This document shows, one piece after another, positions 7,763-15,878 of a stretch of 61,070 nt of DNA. The stretch is from positions 1 through 61,070 of the forward strand of contig NZ_VDFY01000143.1 in the NCBI RefSeq assembly GCF_006228125.1. Reading direction: 5' to 3'. Each line of letters starts with the position of its first letter. The stretch's first letter is position 1. A program made the translations under genes and the position numbers. This DNA comes from Micromonospora orduensis (GTDB lineage: Bacteria; Actinomycetota; Actinomycetes; Mycobacteriales; Micromonosporaceae). Under the pieces are notes generated by a model. That model saw only the letters and a list, made by a program, of their open reading frames with translations, was not told the origin of the DNA and did no database searches.

Positions 7763-8611
7763 TCAGAGCCGGTGACGGGCGGCCCACACCCGCGCCGAGA
7801 TGTGCGCGAGCAGCAGGCAGGCGTCGTCCTCGACCTCGTCGCCGCCGGCCAGGTCGGTGGTGGTGCAGACGGCGATCAGGTACGGCGGGGCGTCGTCGGG
7901 CAGCACCACGCCCGCGCCGTGCCGGACCCCGCGCACCCACCCGTTCTTGTGCGCGATGCGGGTGCCGTCGGGCAGGCCGGCCGCCAGGTCCTCGCGGTGC
8001 TCCTGGGCGAACAGGACGTCCAGCATGGCCGCGCAGGCGGCCGGGGACGCGAGCTGGCCGGGGGCGGTGGCCCCGGTGGCCAGCGCGCCGAGCAGGGCGG
8101 CCAGGTCGGCGGCGCTCACCACGTTGGTGATGCCGGCCTCGCGGGCCGCGAAGTCCTCGATGCCCCGGCCGGTGACGCTGGTGCGGGCCCCGACCGCCGC
8201 CCACACCTGCGCCACCGCCGGCAGCCCGACCTGCCCGATGACCAGGTTGGTGGCCAGATTGCTGGACCGCACGATCATCCGGTCGGCGAGCCAGCGCAGC
8301 GGCGCGGTGCCGCCCACCCGGTCCCAGACCGCGTCGTCGTTGTCGTAGTGCCGGGCGCAGGAGAACCGGGGCGCGCCGGGCTGGGCCGAGTCGAACCCGT
8401 TGACCACGGGGACCTGCGCGTCCAGGTCCAGGGCGCCGGACTCGGCGACGCGGTGCAGCGCGGCGAGCACGGCGACCTTCATGGTGCTGGCGGCGTAATG
8501 GCCCGCGTCGGCGTGCCGGGTCCAGGTGGGTGGGGCGTCGAGCCGGCCCACGTACGCCGAGACGGTGCCGGGCACCCGGTCCAGGTGGGCGTCGAGATCA
8601 TCCCAGGTCAT
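7763..8611 (-). CDS. Class A beta-lactamase-fold serine hydrolase
   Basis: A 282-residue serine hydrolase with penicillin-recognising fold. The SxxK motif is STMK (residues 42-45), the second motif appears as SSN in MIVRSSNLATNLVIGQ, and the third motif is KNG in THKNG-like AHKNGWVRG rather than the classical KTG. No signal peptide is apparent before the conserved start AYVGRLDAPPTWTRHADAGHYAAST. It may be a cytoplasmic or cell-wall peptidase/esterase relative rather than a true resistance enzyme. It follows typA on the same strand but is separated by a strong hairpin. Confidence 0.82.
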   Translation of the reverse strand: MTWDDLDAHLDRVPGTVSAYVGRLDAPPTWTRHADAGHYAASTMKVAVLAALHRVAESGALDLDAQVPVVNGFDSAQPGAPRFSCARHYDNDDAVWDRVGGTAPLRWLADRMIVRSSNLATNLVIGQVGLPAVAQVWAAVGARTSVTGRGIEDFAAREAGITNVVSAADLAALLGALATGATAPGQLASPAACAAMLDVLFAQEHREDLAAGLPDGTRIAHKNGWVRGVRHGAGVVLPDDAPPYLIAVCTTTDLAGGDEVEDDACLLLAHISARVWAARHRL

Positions 8612-8672
8612 GCCGGTGACCGTAGCCGATCACCGTGGGGCGGGCCCGCGTACCCGTGCCGGAGAGCGCAAC

Positions 8673-8704
8673 GGGCGCGCCGGCCGCGATCGGCCGACGC
8701 GCCC
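8673..8704 (-). terminator. Stem-loop after typA
   Basis: 14-bp arms (8673-8686 and 8691-8704) with one mismatch and a 4-nt loop, 22 nt after the typA stop; a likely terminator separating typA from the hydrolase gene. Confidence 0.6.
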
Positions 8705-8725
8705 GGAAACCGGGTGCTGGTGGGG

Positions 8726-10594
8726 TCAGCCGGCGTGCTTGCGGCGGGCGGCGGCCCGGCCGCGCAGCTGCTGGTCGAGCACCACCTTGCGGATGCGCAC
8801 CGCGGTCGGGGTGACCTCGACGCACTCGTCCTCGCGGCAGAACTCCAGCGCCTGCTCCAGCGACAGCTTGCGCGGCGGGATCAGCTTCTCGGTCTCGTCG
8901 GAGGTCGACGCCCGCATGTTGGTCAGCTTCTTCTCCTTGGTGATGTTGACGTCCATGTCGTCGGAGCGGGAGTTCTCCCCGACGATCATGCCCTCGTACA
9001 CCTCGGTGGTCGGCTCGACGAAGAGCTGACCGCGCTCCTGCAGGTTGATCATCGCGAAGGCGGTGACCGCGCCGGCCCGGTCGGCGACCAGCGAGCCGTT
9101 GTTGCGGGTCCGCAGCTCACCGAACCACGGCTCGTACGACTCGAAGACGTGGTGCAGGATGCCGGTGCCCCGCGTGTCGGTGAGGAACTCGGTGCGGAAG
9201 CCGATCAGGCCGCGCGCCGGAACCAGCCACTCCATCCGGATCCAGCCGGTGCCGTGGTTGACCAGCTGCTCCATCCGGCCCTTGCGGGTGGCCAGCAGCT
9301 GGGTGATCGCGCCCAGGTACTCCTCCGGGGCGTCGATGGTCAGCCGCTCCACCGGCTCGCAGGTCTTGCCGTCGATGACCCGGGTGACCACCTGCGGCTT
9401 GCCGACGGTCAGCTCGTAGCTCTCCCGGCGCATCTGCTCGACCAGGATGGCCAGCGCCAGCTCGCCGCGGCCCTGCACCTCCCAGGCGTCCGGCCGCTCG
9501 GTGGGCAGCACCCGCAGCGACACGTTGCCGATCAGCTCCTTGTCGAGCCGGTCCTTGACCATCCGGGCGGTGACCTTGGAGCCCTTGACCCGGCCGACCA
9601 GCGGCGAGGTGTTGGTGCCGATGGTCATCGAGATGGCCGGCTCGTCCACCGTGATCAGCGGCAGCGGAACCGGGTTCTCCGGGTCGGCGAGGGTCTCACC
9701 GATCATGATGTCCGAGATGCCGGCGACGGCGATGATGTCGCCCGGCCCGGCGGTCTCGGCCGGCTTGCGCTCCAGACCCTCGGTCATCAGCATCTCCGAG
9801 ATGCGGACCCGCTGCGTGCTGCCGTCGGTGCGGCACCAGGCCACCGTCTGACCCTTGCTGATGGTGCCCTGGCGGACCCGGCACAGCGCCAGCCGGCCGA
9901 GGAACGGCGAGGCGTCGAGGTTGGTGACGTGCGCCTGCAACGGCGCGCCGTCCTCGTACGCGGGGGCCGGGATGGTGTCCAGCAGGGTGCGGAACAGCGG
10001 CTCCAGGGAGGTGCTGTCGTCGGGCACCGAGCCGTCGGCGGGCTGGGTCAGCGAGGCGATGCCGTCGCGGGCGCAGGCGTAGACGATCGGGAAGTCGATC
10101 TGCTCCTCGTCGGCGTCCAGGTCGAGGAAGAGCTCGTAGGTGTCGTCAACGACCTCCTTGATCCGGGCGTCGGGACGGTCCACCTTGTTGATCACCAGGA
10201 TGATCGGCATCCGGGCCCGCAGGGCCTTGCGCAGCACGAAGCGGGTCTGCGGCAGCGGGCCCTCGCTGGCGTCCACCAGCAGCACCACACCGTCGACCAT
10301 GGTCAGGCCGCGCTCGACCTCACCACCGAAGTCGGCGTGACCGGGGGTGTCGATGATGTTGATGGTGACCGGGTCCGACCCATCGGCGGGCAGGTAGCGC
10401 ACGCCGGTGTTCTTGGCCAGGATGGTGATGCCCTTCTCCCGTTCCAGGTCACCGGAGTCCATCACCCGCTCGGTCGTCTCGCCTCGTGCGCCGTACGCGC
10501 CGGCCTGCCGCAACATGGCGTCGACCAGGGTGGTCTTGCCGTGGTCGACGTGAGCGATGATGGCGACGTTGCGGAGGTCGGTGCGAAGCTGCAT
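8726..10594 (-). CDS. typA: Translational GTPase TypA/BipA
   Basis: Ribosome-associated GTPase involved in ribosome assembly and stress adaptation. The 622-residue length is typical. G motifs: [17 protein letters not shown] (G1), [12 protein letters not shown] (switch I region), [14 protein letters not shown] (G3), [11 protein letters not shown] (G4). The later part has domain II, the EF-G-like domains and the BipA C-terminal domain ([60 protein letters not shown]). Start is the ATG of [20 protein letters not shown]; the open frame continues upstream without homology. Divergent from the DedA-PAP2 gene. Confidence 0.97.
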   Translation of the reverse strand: MQLRTDLRNVAIIAHVDHGKTTLVDAMLRQAGAYGARGETTERVMDSGDLEREKGITILAKNTGVRYLPADGSDPVTINIIDTPGHADFGGEVERGLTMVDGVVLLVDASEGPLPQTRFVLRKALRARMPIILVINKVDRPDARIKEVVDDTYELFLDLDADEEQIDFPIVYACARDGIASLTQPADGSVPDDSTSLEPLFRTLLDTIPAPAYEDGAPLQAHVTNLDASPFLGRLALCRVRQGTISKGQTVAWCRTDGSTQRVRISEMLMTEGLERKPAETAGPGDIIAVAGISDIMIGETLADPENPVPLPLITVDEPAISMTIGTNTSPLVGRVKGSKVTARMVKDRLDKELIGNVSLRVLPTERPDAWEVQGRGELALAILVEQMRRESYELTVGKPQVVTRVIDGKTCEPVERLTIDAPEEYLGAITQLLATRKGRMEQLVNHGTGWIRMEWLVPARGLIGFRTEFLTDTRGTGILHHVFESYEPWFGELRTRNNGSLVADRAGAVTAFAMINLQERGQLFVEPTTEVYEGMIVGENSRSDDMDVNITKEKKLTNMRASTSDETEKLIPPRKLSLEQALEFCREDECVEVTPTAVRIRKVVLDQQLRGRAAARRKHAG

Positions 10595-10727
10595 ACCCTC
10601 TATCCTTCCGCCTGCGCTCGCGCAGGCTGCGTCGGGGTCACCCCCAGGTGCCCCTGATCTCTGGTGAAACGGCTGTGCCGGTCGTTCCCCCGGCTGGCAT
10701 GCTGGCTCCCGTGTCCCGGGGGCCTGA

Positions 10728-12146
10728 GTGCACGACCTGCTGACCACGGTGCAGGGTCTGCCCACTCTGTGGATCTACCTGGTCGCCGCGCTGATCGTGG
10801 CGGGCGAGACCGCGGTGATCTTCGGCCTGCTGGTGCCGGGTGAGGCTACCCTGCTGCTCGTCGGCTTCCTCACCTACAACGGTACCTTGCGGCTCGGCCC
10901 GGCGTTGCTCGCGATGATCGTCGCGGCCGTCGTCGGTGACGGGCTGGCGTTCCGCGCCGGGCGGCGGTACGGCCCGAAGCTGCGCGCCGGGCTGGGTCAC
11001 CGGGTGGGGTCCGCGCGGTGGGGCCGGGCCGATGCCATGCTCGCCCGGCTCGGCGGGCGGGGCGTGTTCGCCGCCCGCTGGGTGGCCTTCGCCCGTACCC
11101 TGGTGCCCCGACTGGCCGGCGCGGCCGGCATGCCGTACCGGCGGTTCGCGCCGTGGAACGTCGCCGGCGTGGTGACCTGGGTGGGCGGCTCGGTGCTGCT
11201 CGGTCACCTCGCCGGTGAGTCGTACGACACGGTCTCCGCCTTCCTCGGCCGGGCCACCGGCGCGGCGCTGGTGCTGCTGGCCGGCCTGCTGGGTGTGGTG
11301 CTCACCGGCCGGTGGCTGGGCCGCAACCCCGACCCGGTGCGCGCGCTGCTCTCCCGCGCCGGCGCGCTGCCCCCGGTACGTTGGCTAAGCGCCCGCTACG
11401 GGCTGCTGTTCTTCCTGGTGGCCATGCGGGTCGGGCCGGCCTGGACGCTGCTGCTCAACCTCGCGGCGGGGCTGTTGCTGCTCTTCGCCGCCGGTTTCGC
11501 CATCGCCGGTCTGCTCGCCGTGGTGGTGCGCAACAGCGGGCTCGCCGCGCTGGACGGGGCGATCGAGGGCTGGTTCGCGGTCCGGCGGACCCCGGACGCC
11601 GCCGAGGCCACCACGGTCGTGGTGTCCCTGGTGCGGGGGTGGGTGCTGATCGTGCTGGTGGCGCTGGTGGCGGCGGTGCTGGCGTGGCGGAACCGGCCGT
11701 GGCGGGCCGACCTGCTCAGTGTGGTCGGCACGGCGGGCGCGTTCGTGCCGCTGCTGGTGCTGGCCGTGGTGGCGGAGCTGACCGGGTCGACGGCGGCCGG
11801 GCCGGGCGGCGGAGAGTCGGTCCCGTTCCCCACCCAGAACGCGGTGGTCGCCGCGAGCCTCTGCACCCTGGCCTGGCTGGTGTCGCGCAGCGCCCGCTGG
11901 CCGGTGGCGGTGGCCGCCTGGACGGCCGCCGCCGCGGGCGTGGTGGGCGTCGGCGGCGCACGGCTCTACCTCGGGTTGGACACGCCGAGCGGGACCGCGG
12001 CGGCGGTGCTGCTCGGGGTGCTCTGGACTGTGGTGTTCGTCGTCGCCTGGGCCACCCGGGACCGGGCGATCAGGGATCGGGAGCAGCCCGTGGAGCCGGT
12101 CCGGGCGCCGCCGAAGGGGCCTCGCCGCCCGGTCGAGCCTTGCTAG
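10728..12146 (+). CDS. DedA-family membrane protein fused to a degenerate PAP2-like domain
   Basis: A 472-residue membrane protein. Residues about 1-200 are a DedA/SNARE-associated domain, with the conserved GLLVPGEATLLLVGFLTYNG loop, GDGLAFRAGRRYG, and FARTLVPRLAGAAGMPYRRF with the essential arginine/proline pattern. DedA proteins are lipid-linked membrane homeostasis transporters (known for some). Residues about 220-440 look like a PAP2 phosphatase fold by arrangement of membrane segments, but its motifs are lost: PSGH reads PTQN (368-371) and SR-x5-H-x3-D reads ARLYLGLD (411-418), with no K-x6-RP. The fusion architecture is known in bacteria; the missing active site is seen directly. GTG start with GGGGG 8 nt before it. 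Confidence 0.85.
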   Translation: MHDLLTTVQGLPTLWIYLVAALIVAGETAVIFGLLVPGEATLLLVGFLTYNGTLRLGPALLAMIVAAVVGDGLAFRAGRRYGPKLRAGLGHRVGSARWGRADAMLARLGGRGVFAARWVAFARTLVPRLAGAAGMPYRRFAPWNVAGVVTWVGGSVLLGHLAGESYDTVSAFLGRATGAALVLLAGLLGVVLTGRWLGRNPDPVRALLSRAGALPPVRWLSARYGLLFFLVAMRVGPAWTLLLNLAAGLLLLFAAGFAIAGLLAVVVRNSGLAALDGAIEGWFAVRRTPDAAEATTVVVSLVRGWVLIVLVALVAAVLAWRNRPWRADLLSVVGTAGAFVPLLVLAVVAELTGSTAAGPGGGESVPFPTQNAVVAASLCTLAWLVSRSARWPVAVAAWTAAAAGVVGVGGARLYLGLDTPSGTAAAVLLGVLWTVVFVVAWATRDRAIRDREQPVEPVRAPPKGPRRPVEPC

Positions 12147-12180
12147 GGTGCGGCGACGGTCACACGGGGGAGGCAAGGCG

Positions 12181-13050
12181 ATGGTTCGATGGACTCATCG
12201 GTTGAGCGCCGCGGGGCTCGCCGGGCTTCTGCTGGCGGGCACCCTGGTCGGCTGCGCGGATAGGGGCGACAGCCCGGCGGACCTGGGCGCGCCGGTCGCG
12301 ATCACCGACGCCCCGACGGACGTCCCGCTGGACGAGGTGACCGGGGAGCCCACCCCGTCGGCGAGTGCCGTGGCGTCGATGGGCGTCGCGCCGAGCCGTA
12401 CCGCATCCCCCAAGCCGACCAAAAAGCCGACCGGCTCGGCGCCGAAGCCGCGCGCCGTGGCGAAGCCACCAAGCGAGACCAAGGTCCCGCCGCCGCCGCC
12501 GAAGCCGGCGCCCACCTCCTGCAAGCCGAGTTACAAGGGCACCCAGGCCAGCCGGTCCGCGGTGAAGGCGGCACTGACCGACGCCGCCGGGCGCACCTAC
12601 TGGCCGACCTCCGCACCGGACATCAAGATCCCGCTCGACCTGGTGAAGGCCACCGCCTGGCAGGAGAGCGGCTGGCAGTCCAACATCTACGCCTGTGACG
12701 GCGGCGTCGGGCTGATGCAGGTGATGTCGGGCACCGCCACCTGGATGAACCAGCGGTTCGAGCAGAGCTACGACATCGACGACTACCGGGACAACGCGTA
12801 CCTGGGGGCCAACTACCTGGCCTGGCTGACCAAGTACATCGGCGACATGTACTTCGAGTCCGACTTCCGCCTCGACGCCGCCCTCTGCACCGCCGAGCTG
12901 AACTCCTGCCTGCTCAACGCCGTCATCGCCGCGTACAACTACGGGCACGCGGCGGTGGCGCAGGAGGGCGAGCCGTTGACCATCCCCAACCCGTCGTACG
13001 TGCGCAACGTGCGGGCGTTGATGACCGAGTGCGTCTGCCTGACGTACTGA
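12181..13050 (+). CDS. Lytic transglycosylase lipoprotein (SLT/goose-lysozyme-like)
   Basis: Secreted lipoprotein predicted to cleave peptidoglycan glycan strands. 289 residues: signal peptide with lipobox LVGC (22-25), a long Pro/Ser/Lys-rich linker (about 30-115) that would span the wall, then a transglycosylase domain with catalytic Glu162 in AWQESGWQ, GLMQVM (177-182) and NAYLGANYLAWLTKYIG. The C-terminal cysteine pairs (CTAELNSC, TECVC) may form disulfides. ATG at 12181 follows a GGGGGAGGCAAGG ribosome-binding site; an in-frame earlier codon at 12148 lacks one. Lies 34 bp after the DedA-PAP2 gene, possibly co-transcribed. Confidence 0.9.
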   Translation: MVRWTHRLSAAGLAGLLLAGTLVGCADRGDSPADLGAPVAITDAPTDVPLDEVTGEPTPSASAVASMGVAPSRTASPKPTKKPTGSAPKPRAVAKPPSETKVPPPPPKPAPTSCKPSYKGTQASRSAVKAALTDAAGRTYWPTSAPDIKIPLDLVKATAWQESGWQSNIYACDGGVGLMQVMSGTATWMNQRFEQSYDIDDYRDNAYLGANYLAWLTKYIGDMYFESDFRLDAALCTAELNSCLLNAVIAAYNYGHAAVAQEGEPLTIPNPSYVRNVRALMTECVCLTY

Positions 13051-13058
13051 CCGACGGC

Positions 13059-13092
13059 GGCGGGGCCGTGGCAACCGCGCCACGGCCCCGCC
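13059..13092. terminator. Bidirectional stem-loop between transglycosylase and MMPL genes
   Basis: Perfect 14-bp arms (13059-13072 and 13079-13092) with a 6-nt loop in the gap between convergent genes. Confidence 0.7.
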
Positions 13093-13111
13093 GTCGGAGT
13101 CGGTCCGCCGG

Positions 13112-15238
13112 TCAGTCGCGGGCGGCGACGGGCTCCGGCGCCGCAGGGGTGCCCGCGTCGTTGTCCCGGCTGATCCGGCCGGGCCACCAGAAGCGGTCGC
13201 CGAGCAGGAACGCCAGCGCCGGCACCAGGACCGTACGGACCAGCAGGGTGTCGAGCAGGACGCCGATGCAGACGATGATGCCGATCTGGGTGAGCGTGAT
13301 CAGCGGCAGCACGCCGAGGACGGCGAAGACCGCGGCGAGCAGCACGCCGGCGCTGGTGATCACGCCACCGGTGACCCGTAGCGCGGAGAGCATCCCGTCC
13401 CGGGTGCCCGCCGTGCCGGCGTCCTCCCGGGCCCTGGTGACCAGGAAGATGTTGTAGTCCACCCCGAGCGCCACCAGGAACACGAAGGCGAGCAGCAGTA
13501 CCCCGCTGTCCAGCGCCGGGAAGCCCAGCACGTGGTCGAAGAGCAGCCACGCCGCGCCGAGGCTGGCGAAGAACGACGCGATGACGGTGAGCACCAGCAG
13601 CAGCGGCGCGAGCAGACCGCGCAGCAGCAGCACGAGCACCGCGCCGACCAGCAACAGGATGATCGGGATGATCAGCCGCAGGTCCCGGTCGTTGGCCTCG
13701 TCGGAGTCGTAGGTGGCCGCCACGGTGCCGCCGACGATCGCGCCGGTCGGTGCGTCGGCGCCGTCGACCGCGGGAGGCGCGGAGTCGGGAACGGCGGCGA
13801 CGGCGTCGCGCAGCGCCTCGATCGTCCGGTCCGAGGCGGCCGTGCCGGGTTCGGCGTCCAGCACCACGTCGACCTGGGCGACGGCCTCGCCGGCGTCGCC
13901 GGGACGGGCCGAGGAGACGCCGGGCACGGCGGTGGCGGCGTCGGTGACCGCCCGCACCGCGGCCGGGGTGGTGAGCACGGCCACCGGCTGGGTGGTGCCG
14001 GCGGGGAATGCCCGGGCCAGGGTCTGCGCCCCGGTGACCGCCTCGGGCTGGGCCCGGAACTGCTCGGTCTCGGACAGGCCGGTACGGATACCGAGCCCGC
14101 CCAGCGCGAGGCCGGCGAGCAGCAGGGTGGACAGCACGGCGACCGGCGCGGGACGGCGTTCCACGGCGGCGCCGAGGCGACCCCAGAGCCGGCCCTCGCG
14201 TGCCGGGCCGCCGACCTTGGGCACGAACGGCCAGAACAGACCCCGGCCGAAGAGCACGAGGATGGCGGGCAGCACGAACAGCGCCGAGAGCATGGCGAAG
14301 ACCACACCTGTGGCACAGGCCACGGCCAGTGCCCGGTTCGTCTCCTGCTCGCTGAGCAGGAGGGTGAGCACGCCGAGCACCACGGTGCCGCCGCTGGCCA
14401 GGATGGGCTCGGCCGTCCGGCGCAGCGCGGCGCGCATCGCCGCGAACCGGTTCTCCTCGCGGCGCAGCTCCTCGCGGTAGCGGGCGATGAGCAGCAGGGC
14501 GTAGTCGGTGGCGGCGCCGAAGACCAGTACGCTGGCGATGCCGGTGACCTGACCCGACTGGAGGGTGATCCCGAACGCCGGCACGACCGTCTCGACCGCG
14601 CGCAGGGTGATCTGCTCGGTCGCCGCGACCACGACCAGCGGCACGATCCACAGGAACGGGCTGCGGTAGGTGATCAGCAACAGCAGCGCGACCACGGCGG
14701 CGGTCACCGCGAGCAGGGTGATGTCGGCGCCCTCGAAGACCGAGGCGAGGTCGGCCGTGAAGGCGGGAGCGCCGGTCACCTCGACGGCGAGCCCGTCGGG
14801 CAGGGCGTCCAGCGCGGCGCGTACGTCGCTGACCTTCCCGGTGACCTCGTCCTGACCGCCGGCGGTGCTCAGCGGCACGGCGACCAGCGCCACCGTGCCG
14901 TCCGGGGAGATCTGCGGGGGGCTGACCCGCCCGCCCACCGCGAGGCTGCCCAGGTCACCGGTGCGGGCGGCGACGGCGCCCCGGTCGGCCTCGCTCAGCG
15001 CGCCGCCGTCGTCGCGGCTGACCACCACGATGGCCGGCTGGACCTCGCTGGACGGGAGCTGGTCCTGCAGGCGTTCCACCTGGGTCGACTGCCACTGCAC
15101 GGACAGACCGCTGGCGGAGACCGGTGCCGGGTTGTCCGGGCGCGGCAACCCGAAGACGGCCGCGCCGACGACGATCGCGGCGGCCACGGTGAGCCAGGCG
15201 GCCAGCCGGCCGCGGGCGACTCTGGTGAAGACGGACAT
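13112..15238 (-). CDS. MMPL-family RND transporter
   Basis: A 708-residue exporter of the actinobacterial MMPL type (lipid, siderophore or drug efflux). It has an N-terminal membrane helix (RLAAWLTVAAAIVVGAAVFGL), a periplasmic loop, a five-helix block with GQVTGIASVLVFGAATDYALLLIARYREELRR, a second loop and a second block with LLAFVFLVALGVDYNIFLVTRAREDAG; both GxxxDYxL/I signatures carry the proton-relay Asp. ATG at 15238 is preferred because GAGG lies 6 nt upstream; ATG at 15250 is possible. Divergent from marR with a palindrome between, so MarR repression is likely (inference). Substrate unknown. Confidence 0.92.
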   Translation of the reverse strand: MSVFTRVARGRLAAWLTVAAAIVVGAAVFGLPRPDNPAPVSASGLSVQWQSTQVERLQDQLPSSEVQPAIVVVSRDDGGALSEADRGAVAARTGDLGSLAVGGRVSPPQISPDGTVALVAVPLSTAGGQDEVTGKVSDVRAALDALPDGLAVEVTGAPAFTADLASVFEGADITLLAVTAAVVALLLLITYRSPFLWIVPLVVVAATEQITLRAVETVVPAFGITLQSGQVTGIASVLVFGAATDYALLLIARYREELRREENRFAAMRAALRRTAEPILASGGTVVLGVLTLLLSEQETNRALAVACATGVVFAMLSALFVLPAILVLFGRGLFWPFVPKVGGPAREGRLWGRLGAAVERRPAPVAVLSTLLLAGLALGGLGIRTGLSETEQFRAQPEAVTGAQTLARAFPAGTTQPVAVLTTPAAVRAVTDAATAVPGVSSARPGDAGEAVAQVDVVLDAEPGTAASDRTIEALRDAVAAVPDSAPPAVDGADAPTGAIVGGTVAATYDSDEANDRDLRLIIPIILLLVGAVLVLLLRGLLAPLLLVLTVIASFFASLGAAWLLFDHVLGFPALDSGVLLLAFVFLVALGVDYNIFLVTRAREDAGTAGTRDGMLSALRVTGGVITSAGVLLAAVFAVLGVLPLITLTQIGIIVCIGVLLDTLLVRTVLVPALAFLLGDRFWWPGRISRDNDAGTPAAPEPVAARD

Positions 15239-15269
15239 CAGTGACCTCATGGTGTTTCGAGCGCCGAGT

Positions 15270-15286
15270 ATCTTGACTGTCGAGAT
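15270..15286. promoter_or_regulatory. Probable MarR operator
   Basis: ATCTTGAC-T-GTCGAGAT is a near-perfect 17-bp palindrome (7 of 8 pairs) between the divergent MMPL and marR starts. On the minus strand it lies directly downstream of GATAAT (15290-15285), a good -10 box for the MMPL gene. Operator identity is inferred from position and symmetry. Confidence 0.6.
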
Positions 15287-15345
15287 TATCGCCGGCTGTT
15301 CTATGCTGCAACCGGAGGTCAAACGACGGGGAGAAGCGGCACGAG

Positions 15346-15876
15346 GTGACGACTCACGGCATGTACCGGCGGCGCGACACGCGCCGCGCACAACTGGTCG
15401 CGGAGATCACCAACAACCTTCGGCGGTACGCGGTCGACGCCCAGCAGGTCGGCCACGCCTTCGCCAACCTGCACGGGCTCAACCCGACCGACCTGCAGGC
15501 GCTGATCGCCGTGATGGACGCCGAGTTGCTCGGCGACCCGATCACCCCCGGGCGCCTCGGCGAGCAGCTCAACCTCTCCTCCGGCTCGGTCACCGCCCTG
15601 ATCGACCGACTCGAACGGGCCGGGCACATCCGCCGGGACCGGGACACCGCCGACCGGCGCAAGGTGCTGCTGCACTACGCCGACCAGGGCGCCGCGCTCG
15701 CCATGGAGTTCTTCCGGCCGCTGGGCGCCCGTACCGACACGGTGATGGACCGGTTCAGCGAGGACGAGCTGGAGGTGGTGCAGCGGTTCATGGCGGCGAT
15801 GAGCGAGTCGATCCGCACCCACCGCGACTCGGTGCGCGCCGCCCGGCCCGAGTCGCCCCGCCGTCCGACCGGCTGA
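15346..15876 (+). CDS. MarR-family transcriptional regulator
   Basis: A 176-residue winged helix-turn-helix protein. DLQALIAVMDAELLGDPITPGRLGEQLNLSSGSVTALIDRLERAGHIRRDRDTADRRKVLLHYADQG contains the helix-turn-helix and the DxRxxxL wing of MarR proteins. GTG start with GGGGAGAAG about 10 nt before it. It is divergent from the MMPL exporter, the classic arrangement for a ligand-responsive repressor of efflux. The CocE-type hydrolase begins 2 nt after its stop, so the two genes are very probably co-transcribed. Confidence 0.93.
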   Translation: MTTHGMYRRRDTRRAQLVAEITNNLRRYAVDAQQVGHAFANLHGLNPTDLQALIAVMDAELLGDPITPGRLGEQLNLSSGSVTALIDRLERAGHIRRDRDTADRRKVLLHYADQGAALAMEFFRPLGARTDTVMDRFSEDELEVVQRFMAAMSESIRTHRDSVRAARPESPRRPTG

Positions 15877-15878
15877 CC

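Noticed and set aside
7772..10657. Plus-strand open frame of about 960 codons opposite typA and the beta-lactamase-like gene
   Set aside because: Antisense shadow with repetitive His/Gly/Arg composition and no start signals.
14865..15878. N-terminal extension of the CocE-type hydrolase by about 340 codons
   Set aside because: It runs antisense to the MMPL gene and out of frame through marR; homology to the hydrolase begins only after 15879.
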